Shown here in pieces: positions 39,253-47,728 of a DNA stretch of 50,450 nucleotides (its first letter is position 1; the number at the start of each line of letters is the position of its first letter). A model generated the notes under the pieces. It was not told the DNA's origin and made no database searches. It saw only the letters and a list, made by a program, of their open reading frames with translations. This DNA is from Lactiplantibacillus nangangensis (GTDB taxonomy: Bacteria > Bacillota > Bacilli > Lactobacillales > Lactobacillaceae): positions 1 through 50,450 of the forward strand of contig NZ_BJDI01000019.1 of the NCBI RefSeq assembly GCF_005405065.1. The letters are read 5' to 3'. The position numbers and the translations under genes are program-made.

Positions 39253-42200
39253 CTAAGCACGCACGCGCCGAGCCACTTCATAGCCAGTCAATAAGCACAT
39301 TAACCAACCAATCAAGACTAACCAAACTGAATTTGACTCATCAGTTTGTGGTAGCGTCTGGGTTTTTTGCGATGTTTCACGTGTAACATTTTTTGCAGCG
39401 TCCTCAGTTTTAGTCGGTTTCACCACAACTGTTGGTGTCACCTGATCAGCAACAACTACCGGTTTCGTCGACATCACCGGACGAACTGGCGCCGGTGTTA
39501 CTGGCGTTGGTTTGTTTGGCGTTGTTGGTATCGGTGTTACAGGTACTGTTGACTTATTAGGTTCCGCTGATTTGCCAGGTTCAACCGGTTTGCTGGGTTC
39601 AACCGGCTTGCCGGGTTCAACTGGCTTGTCAGGTTCAACCGGTTTGTCAGGTTCAACTGGTTTCACCGGTGGAATCACCGTATTGGCTACTGTCAACTCA
39701 ACTAACGTCTGGCTTTCAGTCAAAACAACTCGTTGCGATTGTGCGTTTAGCTGATAACCAGCTGGCGCCTTAGTCTCAATCAACGTGTAAGTGCCAACCG
39801 TCAAATCTTTAAACGTTAATTGTCCAGCAACATCTGTAATGCCAGAAACAACCACCTTGCCATTGGCATCAATTAAGTCAAATTCTGCACCAGCTAATCT
39901 AGCCTTAGTTGCACCGTCAACCTTGGTAATCGTTACACTACCCGTTGGCACAACTACTGGTGCTGCATCATCTTTTACTGTGACAACAGCTTGGTAATTA
40001 TTCGCTGACTGAATCAAAACTGTTTGAGAGTCATGATTTAGATCATAACCCGCTGGTGCTTTGGTTTCACGTAACGTGTAAGTGCCAATTGCTAAATCTT
40101 TAAACATTAATTGACCACTTACATCAGTGATTCCAGAAACAATCACCTTACCATTGACATCAATTAAGTCGAATTCTGCACCAGCTAATCTAGCCTTAGT
40201 TGCACTGTCAACTTTGGTAACCGTTAAGCTACCTGTTGGCACAACTACTGGTGTCGCATTATCTTTAACTGTGACAACGGCTTGATAATCATTGCCTGAA
40301 TTGATCAAAATTGTTTGAGAGTCAGCATTTAGATCATAACCTGTTGGCGCTTTGGTTTCACGCAACGTGTACGTTCCAATTGCCAAATCTTTAAACGTTA
40401 ATTGACCGCTAGCATCTGTCGTTCCAGAAGCAACAACTTTACCAGTGTTATCAGTTAACTCGAAGGTCGCATCAGCTAATTTAGTATTAGTGACACTATC
40501 GATTTTGGTAATCGTTAAACTACCTTTGATTGCGTCATCTTTAACTGTCACAATGGCTTGATAATTATTGGCACTGTCAATCGCCACCGTTTGAGTTTCA
40601 GTAGCCAACTTATACCCGGTTGGCGCTGAAACTTCGCGCAGTGTATATGTGCCAATTGCCAAGTTTTCAAACGTTAATTGACCACTAACATCTGTCGTTC
40701 CTGAAGCAACAACTTTATCATTCGCATCAATTAATTCAAAGGTCGCACCAGCTAATTTTACATTAGTTGTGCCGTCAACTTTAGTAATCGTTAAACTACC
40801 TTTGATCGCATCATCTTTAACGGCAACCGTTGTTTGATAATGATCAGCTGCATTGATTGTCACTTTTTGTGGCTTGAATGTCAGTTGATAATCCATTGGT
40901 GCCTTAGTTTCACTTAAGAGATAGGTTCCAACAGTCAAATTGTCAAAAATTAATTGACCATCTAATCCAGTGGTTCCAGTTGCAACCACGTTGCCCTTAT
41001 CATCCGTCAAAGTAAATTCGGCACCGCTTAAAACAGCTCCCGTAGCCGTATCGGTTTTCGTAATCGTGACATGACCTGTGGGTTCTAGTTCATCGGCAAC
41101 TGTCACAGTAGATTGATAGTTAGTTTTACGATCTAGCTCAACCGTCTTAGTCTCAGGATTTAATAAGTACCCCGCTGGCGCTTGTACTTCTTGCAAAGTG
41201 TAAACACCTTGAGCTAGTCCCGTGAATTTCGCTTGACCAGTGATGTCGGTGGTTTGCGTTTGAACGACCTGACCACTAGCATTGGTCAACGTGAAAATTG
41301 CACCAGCCAAAGCCTGATCACCAGCAACATTAGTCTTCGTAACCGTTAACGTCCCCGTTTGATACGTGTTCGTTAACTCGATTGTGCCATCGCTAGCAGT
41401 AGCTTGTGCGCCGACATAGCCCGTCAAGTCGTCTTCGACCACTCGATAAGTTATCTTTTTACCGTTAGCATCCGTGGTTGCCAAGCCGTTAAATGATCCT
41501 TGATAACCGCCGGCTGAAGTTAACGTCACTGTTTGCACCGGCGTCGTTTCTTCACCACGATACAATTTCACGGTAACATCTGGTGTCGTGACACCGGCTG
41601 GAACAGCTTTCCAAGTCTTAATTACTTTGAGATTGGTCGTTAGGATTTTAGTGTCCTTAACGGTCTGTGAAACAATACCACTAATGGCAGAATCCTCACT
41701 GATCACGATTGACTGTGGCGTCTTGTTCAAGAGATAACCAGTTGGTGCCGTCGTTTCAACAAGCACATATGTCCCTGCTGCCAAATTGGTAAATACAATT
41801 TGACCAGTAGCGTTTGTCACTGCACCGGCTTGTAAGACTGTCCCGTCAGTTGTTTGCAACTGGTAGGTGGCACCTGGGACTGCTACGCCAGTCACGGAGT
41901 CTATTTTGCTGACCATTAAACTGTATGTCTTCCAATCAGCAGAACCACTCCCGCCGAAACCATAAGAAGGGTTGGCATTCACAGTCTGTGAGTTATCTGG
42001 CGTATTACCGCCATCACCATCACCGCCACCGGGATTGGTTGTTCCTCCGGTATCAGGATCAGTGGCATCCGCTGGCGTGTAAGTTGCACTCGCACTGTTC
42101 GTGTAAGTGTGACCAGGAATCATGACGACCGTGTACCAAATATTAATCGCAGTCGTTATGTTTCCCAGATTCATCTTCATTTGGTTCCCAATGACACTAA

Positions 42201-43461
42201 CCGTCACGTTTGCATCTTCAGCACCATCCGCAGGTACAAACTTATCCGTATCAAAATCATAAGTTCCCAATTCTGCAGATTTTACAAATTGCCCATTCAC
42301 ATAAGCGCCTTTTTCAAAAGTAATCACACTATTATGTGTCTGGTACTGGCCCAAACGATCAACAATTTCCACATTATCCCATTTTTCACTACCAAGATTT
42401 GCAACAACTTGCCAAACCATGTCCGAGTTATTATTCGGATCAACCCAGCCAACTTTGTTAATCTTGGCAGAATCATCACCGACCTTCATATCTGTACCAG
42501 TAACATAAAAATCAAATTTACCACTACGACTGGAAGCCGGATACTCTTCAAAATAACTATTGAACGTTAAGGTTCCTGTTTGGGACCCTGCCGCAGCACT
42601 AAATTTTCCAATCATTTTGCCTGCCGGATTTGTAATATCTAAATCCGTCGTTCCAGTAGTAAACAACACATTCTTCGGTAATGTCAGTGTCGCAGTATCT
42701 CCAGTTCTAATTGTCACATCGTCATCAATCGACCAATTATAATGAGCCTTATAGCCTTCATAAAAGCCCAAAACATCACTGGCGCTATAAATTTTACCAT
42801 CACTGTCGGTGACAGTTGCATCCGCAGCAGTCATGCCATGAACCGGAATTTCAGCCTTGGCAACCAACGTCGCCAACCGAGTAAAGCTGAGTTTAGACAC
42901 GCTAGCTTTCGATTGAATCGCCATGGACTTCAACTGCGATCTTGAGCCTTTTTGACTCGTCGTCACCGCCGAATATTGGGTCGTTGTCGACTGTTGGTTC
43001 TGGCGCTCAGCACTACTAGATTTTGCCTTAGCTTGAACTTGCGCCGAACTACTTTGGCGCTGACTAGCGCTAGCCGTCGAAACACTGCTGACGAATTTGG
43101 CTGGGTCCGTCGTATCGGACTTGGTCGAACTCGTGCTAGCAGCGCTCGTCGTGGCGGTCACTGAGGCGGTCGAACTAGTTGACGCAGAACTGGCGCTTTG
43201 GCTAGTCGATGCCGCCACTGTACTAGAACTGGTTGAACGATACTGACTTTCAGCACTGCTCCCGCGTAGTGCCACCGTTTTTGCCGGTGTCACCGCACTT
43301 TTACTAGTCATCGTGGCATCACTCGTCGTTTTGGCGGTTGTTGTCACCGTGGTATCAGCTTTCGCAGCAGTGGTACCCGTTGCTAACAAAGTTAACAAGG
43401 TCGCAGTTCCTGCTAAGAAAACGGTCAAACGTTGATGAACTCGATTGTTATTTAATCGCAT
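39253..43461 (-). CDS. LPxTG-anchored surface adhesin with Cna_B repeats
   Basis: 1402-aa cell-wall protein. Order: signal peptide (1-35), Ser/Ala/Thr-rich spacer (36-200), an SdrG/collagen-binding-like adhesive head (about 205-480), then Cna_B/SpaA-type domains (about 510-1265). Seven are similar, each with a K.D/KT start and an ETKAPxGY-type end, plus one divergent Cna_B copy (about 600-695) reading KTWKAVPAGVTTPDVTVKLYRG. A Pro/Lys/Glu wall-spanning tract follows (VEPDKPVEPGKP type). The sorting signal LPQTDE is at 1370, followed by a membrane helix and RRVRA. Lys and Glu in these domains suggest isopeptide bonds. GGGAGGGA precedes the ATG. Likely role: adhesion to host or plant matrix. 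Confidence 0.93.
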   Translation of the reverse strand: MRLNNNRVHQRLTVFLAGTATLLTLLATGTTAAKADTTVTTTAKTTSDATMTSKSAVTPAKTVALRGSSAESQYRSTSSSTVAASTSQSASSASTSSTASVTATTSAASTSSTKSDTTDPAKFVSSVSTASASQRQSSSAQVQAKAKSSSAERQNQQSTTTQYSAVTTSQKGSRSQLKSMAIQSKASVSKLSFTRLATLVAKAEIPVHGMTAADATVTDSDGKIYSASDVLGFYEGYKAHYNWSIDDDVTIRTGDTATLTLPKNVLFTTGTTDLDITNPAGKMIGKFSAAAGSQTGTLTFNSYFEEYPASSRSGKFDFYVTGTDMKVGDDSAKINKVGWVDPNNNSDMVWQVVANLGSEKWDNVEIVDRLGQYQTHNSVITFEKGAYVNGQFVKSAELGTYDFDTDKFVPADGAEDANVTVSVIGNQMKMNLGNITTAINIWYTVVMIPGHTYTNSASATYTPADATDPDTGGTTNPGGGDGDGGNTPDNSQTVNANPSYGFGGSGSADWKTYSLMVSKIDSVTGVAVPGATYQLQTTDGTVLQAGAVTNATGQIVFTNLAAGTYVLVETTAPTGYLLNKTPQSIVISEDSAISGIVSQTVKDTKILTTNLKVIKTWKAVPAGVTTPDVTVKLYRGEETTPVQTVTLTSAGGYQGSFNGLATTDANGKKITYRVVEDDLTGYVGAQATASDGTIELTNTYQTGTLTVTKTNVAGDQALAGAIFTLTNASGQVVQTQTTDITGQAKFTGLAQGVYTLQEVQAPAGYLLNPETKTVELDRKTNYQSTVTVADELEPTGHVTITKTDTATGAVLSGAEFTLTDDKGNVVATGTTGLDGQLIFDNLTVGTYLLSETKAPMDYQLTFKPQKVTINAADHYQTTVAVKDDAIKGSLTITKVDGTTNVKLAGATFELIDANDKVVASGTTDVSGQLTFENLAIGTYTLREVSAPTGYKLATETQTVAIDSANNYQAIVTVKDDAIKGSLTITKIDSVTNTKLADATFELTDNTGKVVASGTTDASGQLTFKDLAIGTYTLRETKAPTGYDLNADSQTILINSGNDYQAVVTVKDNATPVVVPTGSLTVTKVDSATKARLAGAEFDLIDVNGKVIVSGITDVSGQLMFKDLAIGTYTLRETKAPAGYDLNHDSQTVLIQSANNYQAVVTVKDDAAPVVVPTGSVTITKVDGATKARLAGAEFDLIDANGKVVVSGITDVAGQLTFKDLTVGTYTLIETKAPAGYQLNAQSQRVVLTESQTLVELTVANTVIPPVKPVEPDKPVEPDKPVEPGKPVEPSKPVEPGKSAEPNKSTVPVTPIPTTPNKPTPVTPAPVRPVMSTKPVVVADQVTPTVVVKPTKTEDAAKNVTRETSQKTQTLPQTDESNSVWLVLIGWLMCLLTGYEVARRVRA
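39760..41060 (-). repeat. Tandem Cna_B coding repeats
   Basis: Five consecutive domains of about 210-280 bp in the adhesin gene are alike at DNA level. The last two (about 39770-40250) are the most similar, sharing long identical blocks such as KARLAGAEFDLID. Such arrays change length by recombination, so copy number may vary between strains. Confidence 0.7.
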
Positions 43462-43734
43462 CTCTTTCCCTCCCTTCTGATTTAGATTTATGATGGTTAA
43501 GCTAATTCAACATTAACCCAGCCACCTAATTATAAGCCAACTTAGATGAGCATAACAATGATTACAGTTAAATATCGTCAATCTAATTAACCATTATGCT
43601 GATTCAAGCTACTATTTTTCGTAATAATCGCGTTCTAGCCATGTTTTTAGCCTAATTTTCGCCATCATCCCTAGTAAACAACTGACTATAGTACAATTAG
43701 ATTATGACGATATTAATAGAGAGGTCAGATTTTA

Positions 43735-44919
43735 ATGAATAAATACCGCTGGCAAGCCAGCGTCTTAGTTTTAGTCTCATTTATGTTAGGCTGTAACGAA
43801 TTTATGGTCGTTGGCGTGATTTCTGATATTGCCAAATCCTTACAAGTAACTGTTGCCGCCGCGGGATACTTGGTCACAATTTTTGCCGTTGTCTACGCAA
43901 TCAGTACACCGATCGTGACGCTATTTGCCAATCGCTTTGATCGGTACCGGACATTAATGGTGCTGATGGTGCTTTTCTTCATTGGCAACACTGCCAGTGG
44001 CTTCGCAACCAGCTATAACTGGTTTTTAGTGTCACGACTCCTAACAGCGGCCGTTGCTGGGACGATTGAATCTTTGATCACGCTCTTTGCCAATGATTTA
44101 GCACCACGTCATAAACGCGCGATTTTGATTTCTTGGATTGCAGCGGGTTTCAGTATTGCTTCCGTCATTGGCTTACCCATCGGTACTGCCATCAGCACTG
44201 CCACGAGTTGGCATATGGCATTTCACCTCATTTCAGTGCTGAGCTTACTGACTTGCATTGCGCTCGCAATAATTTTGCCACGACAGCTACCCAAAGCACC
44301 AGCTAGCCATTTAAAAGGTCAACTCGTTCTCCTAACCGACCGCCGCATTACGCTAGGTGCGGTATTGATTCTCTTTTCAGCAGCGGCCTTTTACGCTTAC
44401 TACACTTATATCCGGCCGCTACTCACCACTGCTTTGGGTTTTAATACGACCGAACTAAACTGGCTACTCTTTGTATTAGGACTCATGAGTATTTTGGGCA
44501 ACCGACTTTCTGGCACCGTTGCTGAACGCCACGGGTTAACGACTTTACCACGATTCTACATCGTCGATATCGTCCTCTTGTTATTATTACCGCAAGCAAT
44601 GAAAAATCAAATTACCGGCATGGCCGTTTTTCTAATTTTGGCACTGATCATCTGTGTCCAAAGCTCGCCAGTCCAGATTCATTTCTTGGATGTGGCAGAA
44701 GCCGACTATCCACAAGCCACTCTACTGGCCGCCTCCCTGAATGCCATTTTCTTCAACATTGGCATCTCCGTTGGGTCCGCGACGGCAGCTGGTGTCTTAG
44801 CACATGGTGGTTTAACACGTTTAGGTTACGGCGGCGCGTTTTTTGCTGGACTAGCGCTAATCACTATTCTGACCTTAAATCACTTGCTTAAACATCAATC
44901 AACCGAATCAAATCGATAA
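43735..44919 (+). CDS. MFS transporter, arabinose/drug-efflux-like
   Basis: 394-aa 12-helix major facilitator of the DHA1 type. The N-terminus SFMLGCNEFMVVGVISDIAKSLQV is the pattern of AraJ/YdhP-like efflux proteins, followed by TIFAVVYAISTPIVTLFANRFDRYR with the loop 2-3 motif. The substrate cannot be read from sequence. GAGGT lies about 9 nt before the ATG, and TACAAT (43692-43697) may be its -10. Divergent from the adhesin gene. A structured repeat (44989-45095) lies after its stop. Confidence 0.88.
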   Translation: MNKYRWQASVLVLVSFMLGCNEFMVVGVISDIAKSLQVTVAAAGYLVTIFAVVYAISTPIVTLFANRFDRYRTLMVLMVLFFIGNTASGFATSYNWFLVSRLLTAAVAGTIESLITLFANDLAPRHKRAILISWIAAGFSIASVIGLPIGTAISTATSWHMAFHLISVLSLLTCIALAIILPRQLPKAPASHLKGQLVLLTDRRITLGAVLILFSAAAFYAYYTYIRPLLTTALGFNTTELNWLLFVLGLMSILGNRLSGTVAERHGLTTLPRFYIVDIVLLLLLPQAMKNQITGMAVFLILALIICVQSSPVQIHFLDVAEADYPQATLLAASLNAIFFNIGISVGSATAAGVLAHGGLTRLGYGGAFFAGLALITILTLNHLLKHQSTESNR

Positions 44920-44988
44920 ATGACTTACTAAAGAAGTTGAAAGTGACAAATTACGCGTAAACCCAGTTATGCCAGAATTGGTGTCCTA

Positions 44989-45095
44989 CGAGGGACGGTG
45001 CCAGCTAGAATGCAGTCTTGTGGTTTTAAGCAAGGCTTCCAGGCTTGACCCGGTCCCTCGGCCGCATGTTATCGGCAACAACCGGAAGCGGCAAT
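44989..45095. repeat. Structured intergenic repeat, family 2, copy A
   Basis: Outer arms CGAGGGAC/GTCCCTCG (44989-44996, 45053-45060) are followed by a second hairpin GCCGC/GCGGC (45061-45065, 45088-45092). The last 33 bp match 49211-49243, with a shared 20-mer CAACAACCGGAAGCGGCAAT. Both copies follow a plus-strand transporter gene. Confidence 0.65.
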
Positions 45096-45223
45096 CTTTC
45101 GTTATCTGATGATTAACTGAAAATTAAATTTCAGTCAAACAAATTGACTTGCAAACGCTCTCGCATTTATAATTTTGCAAATTGGTAAGTAAGTTCATTC
45201 GGATAACTGAGAGGAAAATTGAT

Positions 45224-45451
45224 TTGGATCGAAAATTCATTATGGTCAACGGTCGCTTGATCTTCGCGTTGATCAGTGTCATCGGTGCCGCCATGATTAC
45301 CCTGCGTGACAATCCCGCTACCCTTTATGCCACCTTACGACTGTATTTAGCCGGGATGGTCGTCTTAGGTATCGGCCTCGATATTTTTGGCCGCATTAAA
45401 TTACAAGCATTAGCAACGGACGAAAATGATGACGAAAATCATCAGAATTGA
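45224..45451 (+). CDS. Small membrane protein, 75 aa
   Basis: Two hydrophobic helices: about residues 11-26 (LIFALISVIGAAMITL) and 34-52 (LYLAGMVVLGIGLDIFG), with an acidic tail (DENDDENHQN). Function unknown. I use TTG at 45224 with GAGAGGA 8 nt upstream. A frame from 45182 adds 14 residues without a ribosome site, so the TTG is preferred. Single gene, terminator at 45475-45519. Confidence 0.65.
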   Translation: MDRKFIMVNGRLIFALISVIGAAMITLRDNPATLYATLRLYLAGMVVLGIGLDIFGRIKLQALATDENDDENHQN

Positions 45452-45474
45452 TTTTAAGTATGGAACAAAATTCA

Positions 45475-45519
45475 AAAAGCCAATCAGAAACATCAAGAGA
45501 TGATTTCCGATTGGCTTTT
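45475..45519 (+). terminator. Terminator of the 75-aa membrane protein gene
   Basis: 16-bp arms (45475-45490 and 45504-45519) with one mismatch and A/T-rich ends. Confidence 0.75.
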
Positions 45520-46502
45520 GCTATCCTGATGGTCGAAATGATTATTACAAACATTTATGTTCACTTAACGAACATTAACACAAAGTGCATTTTGTAGGCA
45601 TTTATAATTTTTAGGTATTATAATAATTTATGTTCGGTTGAATTATCATTATAAATGGTTTATTGTCAAATTGTGGTCTAATTCTGCTAAGACTTACTAA
45701 CGACCTAGCAGCGTCACTTTAAGTCACCCCCTTTAACTAATAAGCTAGCCTTATGACAGCTCAAATGGACCTTAGCTTTTTCAAGCGTGCTTTGATCCGT
45801 CATTTTAAATGACCATTAGGCACTTTTATCGTTTCAAGGGGTTAACTTTAGTTCGAGCTATTTCGGTGAAGGAACGCTAAAATGAAGATAAGCCTTACTG
45901 CCGACTAAGGCCACACTAGGCGCTTTCAATTATCAGTCGATATATGACAGCCCTTTAACTGATAAAAATAATTTATAACACATTTTATCAATCATGGATT
46001 TTATCACTAATCACTAGTTAAAGCGCTATCATGCGATAACTTTTTCTTATCACTTAAACCCATTAATCTTTCTACTGGTGGTTAATAATGGTCACACTTA
46101 ATTAGGTCTTTTTAGACTAAATTTTGATAAATTAATTAATATTGGGACTGTTGTTGCCATAATATATGACAACCCCTTAACCGATAAGTTAACCTAATAG
46201 TCATTTTCACCAACACCTAGCACATCCGGGATCAGCTCAAGTTAAGTCAAAAGAATATTAGTAAGCGTTATCAAAAACGGCTAACTCCAGTTTCCTCGTT
46301 TTTTCGTCAGACTAACGACCAGACTTATTTAGTTTATCAGTGGTATGATTAATCAGTAACTTATATTATTAAGGCGGTAAAGTAACCTGCCGTCTTAATT
46401 AATAAAAGGATTGATAAACGCCACTTAACAGCAAGTTTGCTTAATAAAGTTACCGCTAAGTATCACTTAACATCAATAATTTTTATGGAGGCTGCATTTT
46501 TC
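45520..46502. other. About 1 kb without genes, AT-rich
   Basis: No frame with a start and ribosome site is present on either strand, and no tRNA or known riboswitch is seen. It is rich in TTATCA/TGATAA words and small dyads (for example ATGTTC-N7-GAACAT near 45567). A conserved motif appears three times at exact 222-bp steps (45729, 45951, 46173). The LysR gene begins at its right end. Confidence 0.6.
45729..46198 (+). repeat. Three direct repeats spaced exactly 222 bp
   Basis: The core CCCTTTAACTAATAA (45729), CCCTTTAACTGATAA (45951) and CCCCTTAACCGATAA (46173). Copies 2 and 3 share 23 of 26 bases including ATATATGACA before the core. Copies 1 and 3 also share the following AAGYTARCCTWAT. 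The sequence between them is largely unrelated. Copy 3 forms the dyad TTAAC-N6-GTTAA. Confidence 0.6.
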
Positions 46503-47408
46503 ATGAACATTAAGGATCTGTATTACTTCCAGCGTCTAATCAGTACTCAAAGTTACACTCAAACGGCTGCTGATTTCCATGTCAGTCAGCCCACCATCTC
46601 GCAAGCCATCAAGCGCTTAGAGCGTCATTTCCAAACGACGCTCTTCTTCCGTCAGGCCAAGACCAAAGCTTTAGTCCTGACGCCAAGCGGGCAGCAACTT
46701 TTATTAGCTTCTAACGATATTATCTCCAATTGGCAACACGTCAACGAATCCATCGGTCACTTGCGTCAACACACGTTACGCCTAGGCGTTGAACCAGCCG
46801 TTGGCGAACACTATTTGCCAGCTTTAACCAAGCCAATCATTGCACAGGACCTTTTAAGCAGCGTTCATACGGTTGAAATGGGCGCCAATCAGTTAGTTAA
46901 ACAAGTGCTCGGTGGTCAGCTTGATTTGGCGATCAGTGGTAACTTGGACCAAACGTTGGATGAACGCTTGGCAGTTACGCCCCTTCGCCCATTCAAATTT
47001 AAGATTTTAGCGAGTCCGCGACATCCGCTCGCGCAAGTAGAACATCCAACTTTCAAAGAGGCGTTAAAGTCCCCATTTGTCATCTTGAACGCCACTTACT
47101 TGAACAAACTGGTCTTCCATCAATTGGCGGAACAACTTTCAATTGAACCACAAGTGTTATTTGAATCCGACAACAGCACTTTAATCAGTGGCTTAGTCCG
47201 AGAGAACTTAGCGTTGGGCTTCATTTCCGATATCGCCACGCCACCAGATGATGACTTAATTGAGATTCCAATTGAAGACGTCCAAGTTCCTAGCGTCCAT
47301 ATTAATTTGATCCGGCGCGCCCACCAATTTCCGATTGGACTATTCAAACAAATCATGGATATTGTGGAACAAACCTTTAACGATGATGCCGCGCAAGTTA
47401 AAGACTAG
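46503..47408 (+). CDS. LysR-family transcriptional regulator
   Basis: 301 aa. The N-terminal winged helix-turn-helix is at residues 1-60 (MNIKDLYYFQRLISTQSYTQ, then FHVSQPTISQAIKRLE). The effector-binding domain runs from about 90 to the end (LRLGVEPAVGEHYLPALTK). The ATG at 46503 is chosen with GGAGG about 11 nt upstream; an ATG six codons earlier lies too close to that site. It resembles MleR/CitR-type LysR regulators of lactobacilli, but the target is unknown. The likely targets are itself, the transporter at 47729, or the gene-free region upstream. Confidence 0.88.
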   Translation: MNIKDLYYFQRLISTQSYTQTAADFHVSQPTISQAIKRLERHFQTTLFFRQAKTKALVLTPSGQQLLLASNDIISNWQHVNESIGHLRQHTLRLGVEPAVGEHYLPALTKPIIAQDLLSSVHTVEMGANQLVKQVLGGQLDLAISGNLDQTLDERLAVTPLRPFKFKILASPRHPLAQVEHPTFKEALKSPFVILNATYLNKLVFHQLAEQLSIEPQVLFESDNSTLISGLVRENLALGFISDIATPPDDDLIEIPIEDVQVPSVHINLIRRAHQFPIGLFKQIMDIVEQTFNDDAAQVKD

Positions 47409-47411
47409 TCC

Positions 47412-47440
47412 TTGACGGTGGCAATTGTTCATGCTATCAT
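47412..47440 (+). promoter_or_regulatory. Promoter of the T-box transcript
   Basis: TTGACG (47412-47417), 17 bp, TATCAT (47435-47440), just 4 bp after the LysR stop. Confidence 0.75.
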
Positions 47441-47446
47441 CGCAAT

Positions 47447-47697
47447 TAACTTCATAGCGAACGATAAAACTACTTTCAAGTAGGATAAACACTGTGCGTC
47501 AGGAAGTCGGTGGTTGCTGCGAACCGATCAGGTGTTTCATCATGAAATACGGTAGTTCACGTCCGGGGTCACCCGGCGGATCATCTAGCGGCCGTTACCA
47601 GCTAGCGAGTGGAGAGGCGTCTGGCCTTTCAAGCTGGGTGGTACCACGGTCTAATCAATCGTCCCTGTTGCATTTATTGTAACAGGGACGATTTTTT
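47447..47697 (+). promoter_or_regulatory. T-box riboswitch, tyrosine (UAC) specifier
   Basis: The T-box sequence AGCTGGGTGGTACCACGG (47632-47649) is present, with UGGU to pair with a tRNA ACCA end. Stem I: AACTAC/GTAGTT (47468, 47552) and AAACAC/GTGTTT (47487, 47532). AGTA (47479-47482) faces GAAA-TAC-G (47544-47551), the loop-E arrangement that places UAC (Tyr) as the specifier. Distal loop GCTGCGA (47516-47522). Terminator arms at 47660-47670 and 47681-47690, then T7. Uncharged tRNA-Tyr would allow read-through into the transporter gene. Confidence 0.9.
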
Positions 47698-47728
47698 TGT
47701 AAAAAAATTTAGAGGAGTGGTTAAAAAA

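Noticed and set aside
41925-43164. Several plus-strand frames antisense to the adhesin
   Set aside because: The long minus-strand frame has clear domains and a ribosome site; the others are shadows of repetitive coding sequence.
45520-46502. Replication origin or DnaA-box cluster in the gene-free kilobase
   Set aside because: TTATCA words are frequent but no TTATCCACA-type boxes are present, and there is no dnaA or rep gene nearby.
45520-46502. CRISPR array
   Set aside because: Only three repeats, spaced 222 bp, far too wide, with no cas genes in the window.
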